The notes below the pieces were generated by a model. That model worked only from the letters and a program-made list of their open reading frames with translations. It searched no databases and was not told the origin of the DNA. The position numbers were made by a program, and so were the translations under genes. This document shows, piece after piece, positions 33,388-46,756 of a DNA stretch of 64,000 nt (its first letter is position 1; every line of letters starts with the position of its first letter). The DNA comes from Parietaria judaica. Its lineage: Eukaryota > Streptophyta > Magnoliopsida > Rosales > Urticaceae. The DNA lies in the NCBI GenBank assembly GCA_954871525.1, contig OX940863.1:1464001-1528000 (forward strand). Reading direction: 5' to 3'.

Positions 33388-36300
33388 CTAGTGGACCGAC
33401 ACCGCGCGAAGCGCGGTGATGTAAAAATTATTTACTAAAATAATTAATTTGATTGTATATTGTAATTGATAGCAATACATCAACATCAATTAACCAAAAT
33501 TTTAAGTATATTTTTATTTACTGAATTTGATCATATATTTTTTTGAAAATTTAAAATAAATGATTACTCTGATTATTCTCTCTCAATTAATTATTTTTTA
33601 AAGAATAAAATAAAGATGAATTTCGATAATGAAAAATATTAATTGGTACTTGACTATATTTAACTTTCTGTAAAGATGCACGCAAATAATTTTGTTACGA
33701 AGATGATAAAAACTAAAAATAAATGAACGATAATATTTATCAAGTATTGAATTTTTCATTACAATTCAAATGTCACCATAAGTATTATTTACACAATAAA
33801 ATTTATTTTTGTTTAACACATGGATGAAGCAAATGTTATAATTAGTTCTTTATCATTAGCGTTTTCAAATAAATAAAAGTGTAAAGATATAAATGATTCA
33901 TTTTAGCATTTCATAACTTGTTTCGATTAAAAAGATAGACATAATTTCACAATTCAATAAAACTCATGATCTCTAATTTTCATATATAAAAAGGTTAAGA
34001 TAAAAAAGTATTATCACATGAACTAATTGAATTTGTTTTTCTCTAGCATTAGACCAATACTTTCCTGCAATGTTCAAATGATTTTTAACAAACAAATACA
34101 AATTAAATTTTGATCTTCTAAGAGAAATTAATACTGAATTGAGAAAAACTGAATGGTTTTTTGCAAGAAAAACCCCAGACGAAATTCGTAGCGTAAAAAT
34201 TACAACAAATTTTCAGCATGTATCATAAAATGATAATTTAAATACAACTTAAGATGTCATTAATATCAGAAGCATAGCGTTATAAATGATGCCAAAAACT
34301 TGTTTTCCGCCAGTTCTTGTTGTCCTATCGATCCATCGTTTTCAAACTTCAAAAGCATATGAAAGAATTCATCATTTTTCGTCGAGGCAATATAGATTGA
34401 AGCATATGTCTCCTCAAAGTTGTTTAAATTAGAAACTGTACAGTAATATGTTTAAGTAAATCTGTAGAAAACAAAAAGAAATTAAGACCCAAAACTAAAA
34501 AATAGAGTAAATGCTGATTGCGTAGAAAAAACATTTAAAAGCAACATATATATATATATATATAGGTTATATATATATATATATAGGTTATGTTGTATTC
34601 ATCGAATTGCAAAATTTGTTTTTTTTCTTAAGATATCTGAGTTTTATACTATAATTTGTAAATTATGTAGCAAAAGAAAATACTTATTTTCTATTTCTAT
34701 GAACCAATCTATTAAAAATCTAACCGGACAACAAAACAATAAATGAGATGATTTATAATTGAAATTCTAATTTCATAACAAAATTTGAATATAAAAAAAA
34801 ATATTATATCAAATCTCTACCGAAAGATAGTTCAAAATAAAAGAACCTATTATTCAGCTGCATCGTAAGAAAACGATGAATAGAGAGACAATACCTTCTG
34901 TGTTTTTTTTGTAATGATATTTTCGGAGGAAATGAAGGATTCGTGGTAACTGTCGGTGTCGGTTTCATATATTCTTCAAACTTTTTTCAAATCAGACTAA
35001 AAAAGTCAAAAAAATAAAAAAGTTGCATGCATTCTTAACACTTAGAATAAGAAAAGGAACCAAAACCAAACCTTCACAGCTCACCGTGTCGATGGAATCC
35101 GAGGAGTCACGTGTGTTGGCCTTTATCGTCGGTGGAGAACACTCTTCGGTGTTGAAAATAGAGAATCGGGAGGTTTGACGCTTCTAAGGAGTTGCACTAT
35201 CGCTGGATATTAAAGAAAATCTGGAGTCATGCGGCCAAAGAGAATTGAGAGAATGTTTTGAGATGAGATAACTTACTACGAAGGAATCAATGGAAAAAAG
35301 CAGGAGAGTAAATATGTAGATCAAGAATAAATAAAGAAAATTTCTGAAGATTGAATTCAAAAAAACAGGCAGAACATGTATAATGGGGATCACCAGTGGC
35401 TTAATGAAAATTAAAAATAACTTACCAGATACTTCAAATACCATACTAAGCAATATGATCTATGACACTTTGCACCAAACAGAACATTCAGTATTTCTAT
35501 AAATATAAATCAAAGAAAATGATGACAGAAAAGTACCTTTTGATGCTACACGTTGCAAAAGATTTGGCGGAGATAAGTTCACTTGTAAAGATGTTCATTT
35601 ATGAAAACCTACAAGGTTCCCAAAACATGTGAAACTCAAATAACTTGCATAAAAGAGAAAGATAAAGAAAAAATTTGGCCCTGAAGTTTAAAGGTTGTGG
35701 AATTGCGATAAACAGCGTCGTCCGATGATTTCTTCAGTACACATTTTAAATGGTAACTTTACTTAGGAAAGGTTGTGACTGAATATTTTAGTGATGCGTT
35801 TGTCTTTGAGGGTAAAAAAAAAAAAAACACTTTCCAAAAATGAAAACACAAACACTTCCCAAAAATGAAAAACACAAATCGTTAGAAAAATACTAAACAA
35901 AGTCCTGGAGTCAACAAAAAATTGCAGACATGGCAAAAAAAATATTAATGATTAAATTGTTAAATCATTAAATTGTGAGATGAAACATGAAACATGAAAC
36001 ATGATTAATTACAATTAAACTACTTAAGGATATATTTTTGTAATGTGTATATATATATGTATATATATTAAAATATTAATGGGATTCTCACTGGAGTAGC
36101 AAAGAACACTGCTGAAAAATGAACCAAAAATTATTTATAAAAAAAATAAGAATGAAACCCGATCAATAGAAATTAATATCAACTTAAAATTGGTTACATA
36201 AAAATAAAATCATTCTATTGAAAATCTAACAAAAAAATAGTAATTAGTCTTAAACCTTACGGCTTTAGCATAAAGATATATAGCAGATATATCTCTATTA

Positions 36301-38132
36301 AAAGATGAACGTAGATAGTTTGCAGTATCTATATTCAAATATATACAAAGTACCCAATCTATTGGCGAAGAAAATCGCTGCAAACATCTAAGGATCAATA
36401 AGTATGAATTAAATTCAAAACTTGTGTAAATTATCCATGATCAACCCATAAAGGAAGAAATGCCCAATAACATAGCCTATAACATTTCAGAAAATAACTC
36501 TCACTGGAGAAACGATATAGAGTTGATGAAAAAAATACTTTGAACACCGTGAGAAGTATTAAAAATGAAAAACAGAGGGAACCTTGAATAGAATTACATT
36601 CCTTACAAAGTTAGAGAAGTCTGCGCATGCAAAAAGAAAGATTGAAAATTGATCTCTCTCTCATTCCTGAAAACAGAAGATAGAGCATTGAACATAGAGC
36701 ATCCGAGCATTTCTAAAATCACCCACATCCCAATCTTTATGAGGAACAATGATTGAAACTTTAAAAACAAACACAAATTCAAAATTATTAATCAAACTAG
36801 AAAACTCTAAACACAGATCTAACAGTTTTATAATTAATCTATATGCACTTATACTCAATATCCACTTTATATGTGTGTTTGAAGTCTATATTTATATTAC
36901 AACCACAAAAGGATGTATTCAGCTTTGAGTAAGAGGATGTACAATATGTTTGAGTTTTACGAATATTTAATCATAACCACCAAAATTGATGTTCATTATA
37001 ACCACCAAAATAGGCTCGGAAGGATACCTTGGTAAGAGAATTGATTCGAACATCTGAAACTCCTTAGTTTTGACTCCCTGATAATTTTGTTAGTTTGCAG
37101 AGTCAATAGTTTATTGGTGAGCCTGCAATAGTTCGAATGTGTTTTTGCAGGTAAAAAAAAAAAAAAAACTCTTGAAGATTTTGGAGAGAAAATTAAAATT
37201 CGAGAGACGAAGTTACACTATGCTACTGAGAACTTTTCTCAAACAGCTACGATGCTAAATAAGACAGTTTTCGGAGGCAATGAGCAGAGACTCGGCTGGC
37301 CAGGGGGGCAGGGTTGGACTTAGCACTCGGTTAGGGGTTAAGACAGGAAGGCTTTGTGGCTGCGGGTTCGGTGGAGATGGCATGACAGAGTTACGTGGAG
37401 ATTATGGTGGAACACCTGCACCGAAGAGATTTTCTAATTTGAAAAGGAACATGGTGATCCAATTGAACGATCATGATCCTTGAGAGATAGTGAGGAGAGA
37501 GATATGATAGTTATGTCTTCAAAGTAGTGTAGAGATAGTATCAATTATGTATTTTGATTCAGAAGAATAAAAATCCAAATCTTCATGCAATGTAATGTAA
37601 GTATAGAGACAGTATAGTATATAGGAAAAGCCAACCTCAAGAAACGCCTGCGCTAAAAATTAAAAAAACAAAAAAAAAAAACTGGGAAGACAGAGAAGCC
37701 TGAATTTGGCAGCAAGTGTTCGGACCAGCGGAGAAGAAGAAGAACATTGTGAGAAAGAACAAAAAAGAAGAAGAATAAGTAGGGAATAAGAGGCAAGAAG
37801 GTTGTCGCATTCCACGTTTTCAATTGCATGGAATCTGAAGAGAGAGAGAGAGAGAACTCAACATCAAAACTTGGAGAGCGGTTGGTTATGTTCGGAGAAA
37901 GGTTCATTGAAGAAATGATTAAAGCCAGTTTGAAGAAAGGCAACTTGTCGTCGTAGGAGGTGCCTTTATTTGTTAGACATTTTTTATTATTAATTTTTTT
38001 TTATTACGAAAAGGCATGAATATTTTTGCATTTAAAAAATAATTCAGAAAATTTAGAAAAAAGAATGAAGCCTAAATTGAAGGTTTTTGGCCGACACGAT
38101 TCCCGAAATTATTGCCCTTTTATATATATAGA
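33388..38132 (-). mobile_element. Helitron 2, non-autonomous, joined head to tail with Helitron 1
   Basis: The minus-strand 5' end TCTATATATATAAAAGGGCA (38132) and about 90 bp following match Helitron 1's 5' end closely. The 3' end is CTAG at 33388-33391 with a perfect hairpin ACCGCGC-GAA-GCGCGGT at 33401-33417. It ends exactly where Helitron 1 begins. On the minus strand the pair sits between ...GGAA and TATTAC, the A|T target expected for Helitrons. No Rep/helicase frame is visible. Confidence 0.82.
33430..37970. other. Helitron 2 interior
   Basis: About 4.5 kb of AT-rich sequence with only short open frames. It has a small TA-rich tandem (TATATATATATAGGT twice) at about 34545-34590. A short plus-strand frame around 35090-35178 and a GC-richer patch at 37275-37485 might be captured exon pieces, but neither is recognisable. 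Confidence 0.35.
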
Positions 38133-38403
38133 TTCCTTTTGTCGTGGTTGATCCGTGCCACGTGGCACGATCAATTGGGCTTAGATGCTTTGACTACGTT
38201 TTGGGCCATAGAAAAGCCCAATTACTTGTGAGACCTATGCAAAATCTATGAGTGAGTAGTTGGGGAGTCAATTTGTTTTTCCCAAAATTTATTGCTTAAA
38301 TTTGGCCCCTAGATTAACTCAAGAGCCACATCAACAAATATCTTTGTTTGTACCCCTGCTAAAATCACACAACCTCTAATTGTTTTTTATTTTTTTTATA
38401 AAT
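38133..38403. other. Short intergenic stretch
   Basis: Sequence between Helitron 2 and the fold-back element upstream of the decayed MOT1 copy. No gene is seen. Confidence 0.4.
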
Positions 38404-38409
38404 TGTAGG

Positions 38410-38724
38410 GTTAATTGCGGCACAAGTCCCAAACTTTTACACAATTGGGTGGCATAGCCCTAACCCTATTTAATAGCGGGTAAAGTTACAAAAGTTGCCT
38501 TCCGTCAATAATTTTCTAACGCTGTTAACTATGTGGACGTGGCTTTTTTTCCCTCTTCGTGTGGGTCCCGCCATCCCCTCTGGCTAATTCTCATTCCATT
38601 TCTCTGGAATGAGAATTATTGATGGAAGGCAACTTTTGTAACTTTACCCGCTATTAAATGGGGTTAGGGCTATGCCGCCCAGTTTTGTAAAAGTTTGGGA
38701 CTTATGCCGCAGTTATTGACAGGT
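38410..38724. mobile_element. Fold-back MITE upstream of the decayed MOT1 copy
   Basis: Roughly 100-bp inverted arms both read TGCGGCA(C/T)AAGTCCCAAA inward, then GGCATAGCCCTAACCC, TTTAATAGCGGGTAAAGTTA and AAAAGTTGCCTTCC. The centre is a perfect 13-bp hairpin (AATTCTCATTCCA ... TGGAATGAGAATT) near 38586-38618. A clear TSD could not be fixed, so the superfamily is open. The right arm recurs at 63545-63650 next to the second MOT1 copy. Confidence 0.72.
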
Positions 38725-38817
38725 GAGGTGCATAAACAAAGTTGAGATGAGATGCATGGGCTACTAAACCTCCACCAATCGTAGCGCGCCAAAACACTTC
38801 ACTCTCATCTCATCGCC

Positions 38818-39884
38818 ATGGAAGGCTCGCCGTCGTCCTCCTCGACGACCCCTCTCCTCCGTCCACGGCGTGCAGCTCTCGCAGGGTTTGGCCTTCGCCT
38901 TCACCGCCATCAAGTACGTCCGCTACGAGCAGGACCTCGCCGCCTCCAAGTCCGGCGACGCCCGCCCCTGGCTCGGCCTCGACGGGCTCGTCCTCGCCCT
39001 CGCCGCGATCCTCTTCCTCGTCCTCGCCACTGGCTCAGGCGATGACCAGGCCCGAGCCGGATCGCCTCCGTCTCTGCGGAGGAGGCTCTCGATTCTGAAT
39101 TCGATTCCGGCGGCTCTTGTGGTCTTTCTGCTCGCTCTGGTGCTCTGCTTCGTCCGCGATCCCTCGATCTTCAGCGAACTCAAATTCGGCCCTTCAAAGA
39201 TCCAGGTTCTTCTTCACTCAATTCGGCCATGTCTATATATAAATCTTAGTCTTTCTGATGCGAGGTTTGAACTTTGAACACAGGTTTTGAAAATCACATG
39301 GGAGGACTGGAAGATCGGCTTCGTCCGGGCGGCGATCCCGCAGATTCCGCTCTCGATTCTCAACTCCGTCGTGGCAGTGTGCAAGCTCTCCGGTGACCTG
39401 TTCCCGGAGCGGGAGGTGTCGGCCACGAGCGTGTCGGTCAGCGTGGGGGCGATGAACTTCGTGGCGTGCTGGTTCGGGGCGATGCCGGTGTGCCACGGCG
39501 CGGGCGGGCGGGCAGTACCGCTTCGGCGGGCGGAGCGGCGCGTCGGTGGTGTTCCTGGCGCTGGGGAAGCTCGCACTGGCCCTGGCGTTCGGGAACTCGT
39601 TTGTGCTCGTGCTCAACAAGTTCCCGATCGGGATCCTCGGGGCGCTCCTGCTCTTTGCGGGCATTGAGCTCGCCATGGCCTCCAAGGACATGAATTCCAA
39701 GGAGGAGTCGTTTGTTATGCTGGTGTGCGCGGCCGTGTCGCTCACCGGCTCGAGCGCCGCGCTCGGGTTCGGGTGCGGGATTGTGCTGTTTCTCTTGCTG
39801 AAGCTGAGGCAGTTGGAGTGTGACGGGGGCTATTTCGGGTTTCTGGGGTTCAGGCCGAGCTCTAAACCGGACGTTGAATCATGA
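38818..39884 (+). pseudogene. MOT1: Decayed MOT1-type molybdate transporter copy
   Basis: The first 17 codons match the intact copy at 63750. At about 38861-38871 the sequence jumps out of frame to GVQLSQGLAFAFTAIKYVRY, so the first several membrane spans (roughly 100 or more codons) are deleted. A second frame change occurs at about 39501-39515: after CHGAGG, about five bases of the conserved LAGQYRFGG block are missing. A GT-AG intron 39206-39283 still has good borders. The C-terminal half keeps family blocks (FGAMPVCHGAGG, LLFAGIELAMASKDMN) up to a stop at 39882-39884. MOT1 proteins are SulP-related molybdate importers. The two lesions make this copy very unlikely to encode a transporter. 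Confidence 0.85.
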
Positions 39885-40164
39885 GTTCGTTACACTTATC
39901 CAAATTAGTTGTATTGTATTCAATCATTGTCTATCTTTGAGTATTATTTATAGTACTTTCCCCGTAATGAAACACTTTATTAGTCCACAGTTCACCAAGA
40001 AATGATCCAAATACAAGAAATAAAACTCTTATTGTGTTCAAATAATTATACATTGGAACGAAAATATATAAAAAAATAAACAATAGTAAGCATACACTTT
40101 CAATAAATAAAGCAAAAAAACTTGGTAAGAATAGCAATTTCTAGATATACAGGGGGCAAAATCT

Positions 40165-43100
40165 CTACCGCCTCTGGAAATTGAAGGCCTTGATCGCAAA
40201 AGCAAAGATGAAGCCGAAGAGCAGGGCGAAGGAAACGTTGACCGCGGCGACAGCTCCGAGGAAATCATACTTGAAGCCAAAGTACCGCCTCAGGAACATT
40301 TCCACGGTCTCGCCGGTGGCTTGGTCGATGACGGTCTGCATTTCTCCATATTGCGAGACGACCAGTCCGTACAGCGTCCACGCCACCGGACATCCCCAGT
40401 AGTACCACCTCCACCACACCGGAATCATCTGTCATTGTCCCAAGGAAGAAGTAATGTTATAGACTAGTTCATACAGAGGATGAAATTCGGAAAGTTTGGA
40501 AGGAAAATGAATCTTACAGGGCGAGGGATGACGAATCCGGAGAAGAGATTCCAAATCCCGTAGAACGAGGCAGATACGATGGCGGCGATCTGGTGGTTGG
40601 GCGTCACGGCGACGGTCATCATGCCGTAGAACGTGAAGTAGAGAAGCGCGAAGAACGTGAAGAACAAGTACCAACAGAATTTTACAACAGTCCAGTCGAA
40701 GCCGATCATGGCGTAGACCAGAAGACAGTACACTCCAGCTTGAGCCACTATGTAAGGAAGCTCGACTACGACCTGTCCGAACGTGTACGGGAAAGCCGAG
40801 TACATTCCAGCGGCTCTTTCTCTGTAGAAGACGGTTCTTTCAATGGCGATCACTGGCTGCACAGTAGCGGCATTCTGGACGCCAATGAAGAATACAGCAG
40901 CATACATGGAGCCCATTGCGTTCATCAGATCTTGTTGCCGGTCTCTGCGTTTACGATTCGAACACAAAATGTTGAGCAAAATGACTGACAAGAAATCAAA
41001 TAAACGGTGTTGTTCTGTTCGAGACTTACACTTTTTTGCCCATGTCCCAGAACATTGTCCCGAAAACGAGAGCGATAAAGGTGGTGAAGAGGAAGCGCAC
41101 GGCGGTGTAGGGCGGGTTGCGCCAGTACGACCAGCGTTGCTTCCACAAGCAGGCGACGCACTGCGTCCAGAACGAGCGTGAGTATTGCGTCCGGAAGTAG
41201 AGGTCCTTCGATCCCGGCGCTGGACTGCTCAGTTCCTTGATGACTTCTTTGTTACTCCTGGAAAATGTGAAGAAAAATTTAACATGTTAGGTGACTTTTC
41301 TTTCAGAGTAAGTATGTATGAAGTGTTGTTAAGCTGACCTGAATAGCTCAGAGTGGCTGTAGATATCAGCAAAATCAACTCCCAAAGCTATTTCTTGAGC
41401 TGAACTCGAAACTTCCAACATCCACGTCGCCGGATTGTACCCGGATTTTATCTTATTTACACCCTGAATTCCCTGGAGAGAAAGAGCAATTCGAGACGTT
41501 GAGAAAACGAGCCTCGAACACGTTATAAAGAGAATAATTTAGGATATGTACCTCAAAGTATGTGATCAACTGGCAAGAATTGTGTCCCAATGGACCAACG
41601 TAGATTGACTGTCCTCCTCTCTTCATCAGGAATAGCTGCAAATGGAATTCCTCGTCGTCGATTAATGAAAATGAAGCCTGATATGAAGAAACGTAATTCT
41701 AGGCCTTGAAAAAAGATTTCTTACCTCGTCAAAGGCTTCGAAGATGTCAATGCTCGGCTGGTGAATTGTGCAGACGACAGTTCGGCCAGTGTCGACAGTG
41801 TTTCGCACAGTCCTCATGACAATGGCGGCAGCTCTAGCGTCAAGCCCAGATGTCGGCTCGTCCATGAATATGATGGAAGGGTTGGCCACAAGCTCCACGG
41901 CGATAGTCAACCTTTTGCGCTGCTCGGTCGAGAGCCCATTTACTCCGGGCAGCCCAACGAGAGCTTTCCTCAGTGGTTTCAGCTCCACAAGCTCCATCAC
42001 TTCCTCTATGAACATCTGTGATCACGACGAATACGATAGCCCGTAAGCCAAACCAATTTTGTTTCTTTTCTTTTCTTTCTTTCTTTCTCTCTGTCTGAAT
42101 CTTAATGTCATTAGGTAAAGCGCAAACCTTTCTGGTTTCGGTGTTAACATTGGCTGGCAAACGAAGCCACGCGGAGTAGAGCAAGGACTCATAAACGGTA
42201 ACGTGCGGAGAGTGAATGTCGTTTTGCTCACAGTACCCTGAGATCCGAGCAAACGTTTCTTGCTTCTTAGGGTAACCTGAAATCCGGATGTCTCCTTCAA
42301 TGTATCCGCCGGTTTTCCTTCCAGCGAGCACGTCCATCAGAGTGGTTTTTCCAGCACCGCTGACTCCCATCAGTGCCGTCAAGACTCCGGGACGGAAACT
42401 GCCGCTCACGCCCTTCAAGAGCACCAGTTTGTCCTCAGGCACACCTTGGCTCTTCATTTCCTGCAAGTATAACATAAACATTGTTCAACAAAAATATCGC
42501 ATCTTTTTTCGTTCTCGTACAAATTTAGTACTCCAGAGGCCTACCTGAGGCATATCGACCGAGTAAATGACCTCGTCGAAGATGATGGAATGTGGCTCGA
42601 AAGGAAGAATCATTCCTCTTTTACTGTCCTCCGTTTCGGCTGCTTGGCGATTTGTTCTTTCCTGCATCTTAATGGCTTTTCCTGTTTTTCCGGTTTGATC
42701 TTCGCTCGGATCTTCGGATTTCACCGATTGTGGCTTCTCAAATGCTGTGAAAATTGGTTGCGTCACAGATTAGTACACAGTCTCTTCTTTTAGCTGGAAA
42801 CTTTATTGTGAAAGTCACTCACCGTTTAAGAAAGTGAGAGCTATAGCGTAGAAAACGTTCAGAACCAGGACGAAACCGATCAAAGCTCCGACACCGATCC
42901 AATACCAATTTGCAGTGGTGGGAAAGCCTCGGCTCTCCAGAGCCTGAATTCCTAGAGTTTTATTTGAGTTCGCCGGAATCTATTTCAACCACAAACAGAA
43001 AGAGAGTCGGATGATTTTCACTTGTTGTGCGAGATCAGAATATGTAAATCCAGTTAGTTCGTAAAACTCACGATATTCCATTTTTCACCGAGGAACTCGT

Positions 43101-46100
43101 TGACGAGAATCGCGTTCTGACCGTACATCAGAGGCGAACTCCAGTAACCCCAAAGCCACCAACCTTTGATGTCATCTGTTTATGCAAACGAGATTCGATT
43201 AGAACATGACATTAACAAGCAGCAAACTCTAAATAGAATTTCTGTTTTCGTTGATTTGGAAGAATTAGCAAACAACTGTACCTTTAGACAGCACAATGCC
43301 TCCTAATGCGAAGAGCAAGAGCAACACGAATGCTCCGAACGTGTTGGCGACGATCATATTTCTTCCAGCGGCTGCGATGGCCCGAAACAACGCGGACGAC
43401 ATTTGGTTGATGAATATAAGCAACAAATATTGCTTAAACAGCCTGAAAAGTAAGTATTCATTGATGGCATTAGATAATTTAAATGGAAAATACACAATAT
43501 AATTTTGCATTTAAGAAAGAAATTCCCTTACCTTCCAACGTTTGGATCAAACCCGATAGAATAGTACGAAATACCGACCCAAACCCCAACTTCTAGTAAC
43601 GTAAGAGGGATTTTGAGTAGCCATGACGGAATAGCGTAAGCCCACGCGGGGAAGAACCGGAGATCTCTTTGCTTGTAGAACACGGGAAGCTTGGCGATGG
43701 TCATAGCAATCTCTGACATACCATTGAACATGATCATAATCACGGCGAAGAACAGAGCTCCAGTGTAAAGTCCTGCATTGTCTAGACTGTCGCGTTTCAT
43801 CTCGGTTCTCAGGAAGACTGTGAGACAGATCAACGCCATCAACGAAAGCTACAAAATCAAAGGAATATTTCGTATAAGTGCTTGTTCGGAACTTGTAATA
43901 AAATAATAATAATAAAAAAAAAAACCGGAATCAAGCTGACCTGTGTGATCTTGAAGATGTAGACGAAAGAGTTTCTCTGCATGAGCAAATATTCCCTCGA
44001 GAAGCAAGCTTTGATGAGCTCTTTGGTCTTCACACCGTAGTCTTTCTTCGCCAGAGCCGCCGGGTGGTTCTTGCTCTTGTCGAACGGGGTCGAAAGCTCA
44101 GATCTCAGTTTCATTCCAACGTGGAAAGATTTATACGCCGTGACAAACTCGTTGGCAGTGACGAATCTGTATGGCTCGTCTCTCCTCGCCCAATATTGTC
44201 CCTGGTCTTTCCTTGACGTAACCTCTTGAAGAAAGTCAGCCACGCCTTTCCTCTCCGGACATTTGAAGCCCATCGACTCGAAGAATTCGAGCACGTGCTC
44301 ACGCGGGCCCTGGTAGACAATCTGGCCGTCTGTTAAGAGAATGATGTCATCGAAAAGGTCGTACGTCTCCGGGGCGGGCTGAAGCAGAGAGACGACGTAA
44401 GTGCCTTCGAAGATATGCGTGACCTGCTTCAACGAGTTCACGATCTGATACGTCGTTGAACTATCTAAACCGGTGGAAATTTCGTCCATGAAGAAAGCTC
44501 CTGCTGGGCCCACAAGCATTTCACCGGTAGTGACCCGCTTCCTTTGTCCTCCAGATATACCTCGTAACATTTCATCTCCTACCATTGTATCAGCACAAAC
44601 TTCCAGTCCCAAGATCTGTAATTAACACAATATATCATCTAATTAGTATTTAAGTTTTCGATATTTCACGCAACGATAAATATATATAAGCTCCTGACAA
44701 TGCTGACCTTCAGGATGTAATCCGTTACCACACTAGACTCTTGGCCTTCTGCTGCTGCTGCCTGTAAGCCAACAAAAACCCGAAATCAGTCACGATTTTC
44801 GTCCAGGCTTCATTAACATGGCTGGACAGAGACGCGTAACCGAAACAAATATATGCTATTTCTCACCTTCATGTAGACATCAATATCCGGATCGGGCTTA
44901 ATGTTCGCTTCTTTCTCTCTTCGTGACAACTCTGCGAGCATGTCTGCAGATTTCCGAGACAAAAAACCAATTAAAACCCGAAAACCACAAATGTTTTTAT
45001 TTTATCTATGTGGAAAGGAGAGAAATCAAGAAAATAGACTAACCGAAACGAGTTCCGACTCCTTGGCATCGAGCAGAGAAGGCCAAGGTTTCTCGGACGG
45101 TCATTTCTCCGATGTGAACATCATGCTGGCTGATGTAAGCAGCCGTCCTTCGCGACACAAACTCGTTCATGTTCATCCCGTTGTAGGTCACCTTTCCCGA
45201 ATACTGTATTATAGTTTTCCATATTAGTAGAACTTTTTTATATATTTTTTTTTATCTAGACTTATCTTAATTATTAATCTGAAATTAGTTTCTCTTACCT
45301 TCAACTCTGAGCTAAGTTTTCCGGCCAAAGCCAATAAAAGTGTGGTCTTTCCAGAACTCGGAGGACCCAAGAGTAACACCATCCTGATATTAACAACAAA
45401 ATTCATGTTCATTGACTTGAACTACAAGAAACCATTGGTGAAGCCGGTAGGGGTGTACAAAAACTACCCGGATACCGCTTTTAGCGCCATTAACAAAGTA
45501 TCGAAAACGGTATGGATCGTATTGTTATTACCTTCCTGGCTTGATGATACCGCTACAATCTTGGAGGATGGTGATTTTTTGCTTTTTGCTTTTAAAAGCA
45601 GGAAGAAATCCCAAGAGACCCTTCAAACCAATAAAAAAATAACAATCTTAGAGCAATGAAAGATTACTATTATCATGGTATGTTTTTTTATTAGATTAAT
45701 TAGGAACCTCAAGTATGCTAATGGAGAAGTTGATGAAGGACGGCAAAGCTCTGCTTCCGACATGAGCTCCGGCTTCGATGTTAACATTCTCGAATCGAAC
45801 CTCAATCGTCGGAACATCAATTCCAACTCTGAAATGATCAAACAATGTATTAAAAAAAGAGTTATAAAAAATTTAAAATTAGAATACAAAGAACACCATC
45901 ATATCTTTAAAAAAAGGGAAAAATAATAAGAAGAAAGAAAGCGAGCGACCTATATTTTCTAAGTGATTTTGTCTAAACATTTAAGTGCTCTTTTTTTTTT
46001 TTTAATTTTTGTTATGTTACTAAGCATACATGCTTGCATTGAGATAATCTATGCATACTTTAAAATATGTATTTTTTTCTTCGATTTTTATCTTTAAATT

Positions 46101-46542
46101 TATACATTAATTCTTTATTTTTTTAATATTAATTGTGCTTACTCAGCCCGGCTCACGGTCCGCCACCCGTTTTAGCGAACAGAAAAAGAGTTGCGGTGAT
46201 GATTACTTACCGGTTGACGCGATCTCGGAGCTTGAGCAAGAAGCGCTCGTTGTCCTCCTCGGCGACCTTGACGAGCCTCTCGAGCAAGGCCTTCCTCTCC
46301 TTGATGCCCAAGTTGTTAATGTCCACCTCGCTCGCCTCGCCACGTGACGCGGACATGAGGATGCCTTTCCTCATCCTCGCGTACGTCGGCAGCTTCTCCA
46401 GCGCCGCCCACCGCAGTGCCTCCTCGTCGTCCTCCTCTCTCGAGGACCGGGAGAACACGTCGGCCCCGCTGTTGTTCCGCCACCGCGAAGTGCTCGCAGC
46501 CCTCATGCTGCTGCCGGCCCTGTAAATGTCGCCCACGTCCAT
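40165..46542 (-). CDS. PDR-type full-size ABCG transporter, 1430 aa, 20 exons
   Basis: Exons read leftward: 46211-46542, 45708-45828, 45532-45620, 45299-45383, 45044-45203, 44867-44943, 44708-44761, 43941-44615, 43532-43848, 43282-43442, 43072-43175, 42823-42979, 42545-42744, 42128-42460, 41725-42015, 41552-41635, 41339-41472, 41030-41257, 40518-40944, 40165-40428. All have GT-AG borders, every phase matches, and they give 1430 codons plus stop, the normal PDR length. The layout is reverse (NBD-TMD-NBD-TMD). NBD1 has Walker [10 protein letters not shown] (about residue 190), signature ISGGQRKR and Walker [15 protein letters not shown]2 has GVSGAGKTT (about 880), the usual variant signature LSTEQRKR and [10 protein letters not shown]. 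It ends FNFQRR like NtPDR1/AtABCG40 relatives. The ATG at 46542 ([10 protein letters not shown]) gives the family N-terminus. Such plasma-membrane pumps export hormones, terpenoids or toxins; the substrate cannot be told. No lesion is seen. Confidence 0.94.
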
Positions 46543-46740
46543 CTTGGGCCAAAAACGCTGCCGTATCCCGAACGCTTGTCTGCCACGCCGTCTGCTCTTC
46601 AACGGAGCTAAAACGCTGTCCGGTAAACGGCTCAGTTACCGAGCTTCCTCGCCGGAGGAATGCGAGGGATGGTTTGAGCTTTTTTGATTGGTTGTTGTAA
46701 GAGTTCTCGTGATGTTTGTATGGCATGTGTGTGTATGTTC

Positions 46741-46756
46741 TTTTATATATATATAT
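46741..46756 (-). promoter_or_regulatory. Candidate TATA box of the ABCG gene
   Basis: On the minus strand ATATATATATATAAAAG lies about 200 bp upstream of the start codon and is the only strong TATA-like element there. Confidence 0.4.

Noticed and set aside
26200..38100. Helitron Rep/helicase genes
   Set aside because: No long open frame or Rep/helicase motif in either unit; both look non-autonomous.
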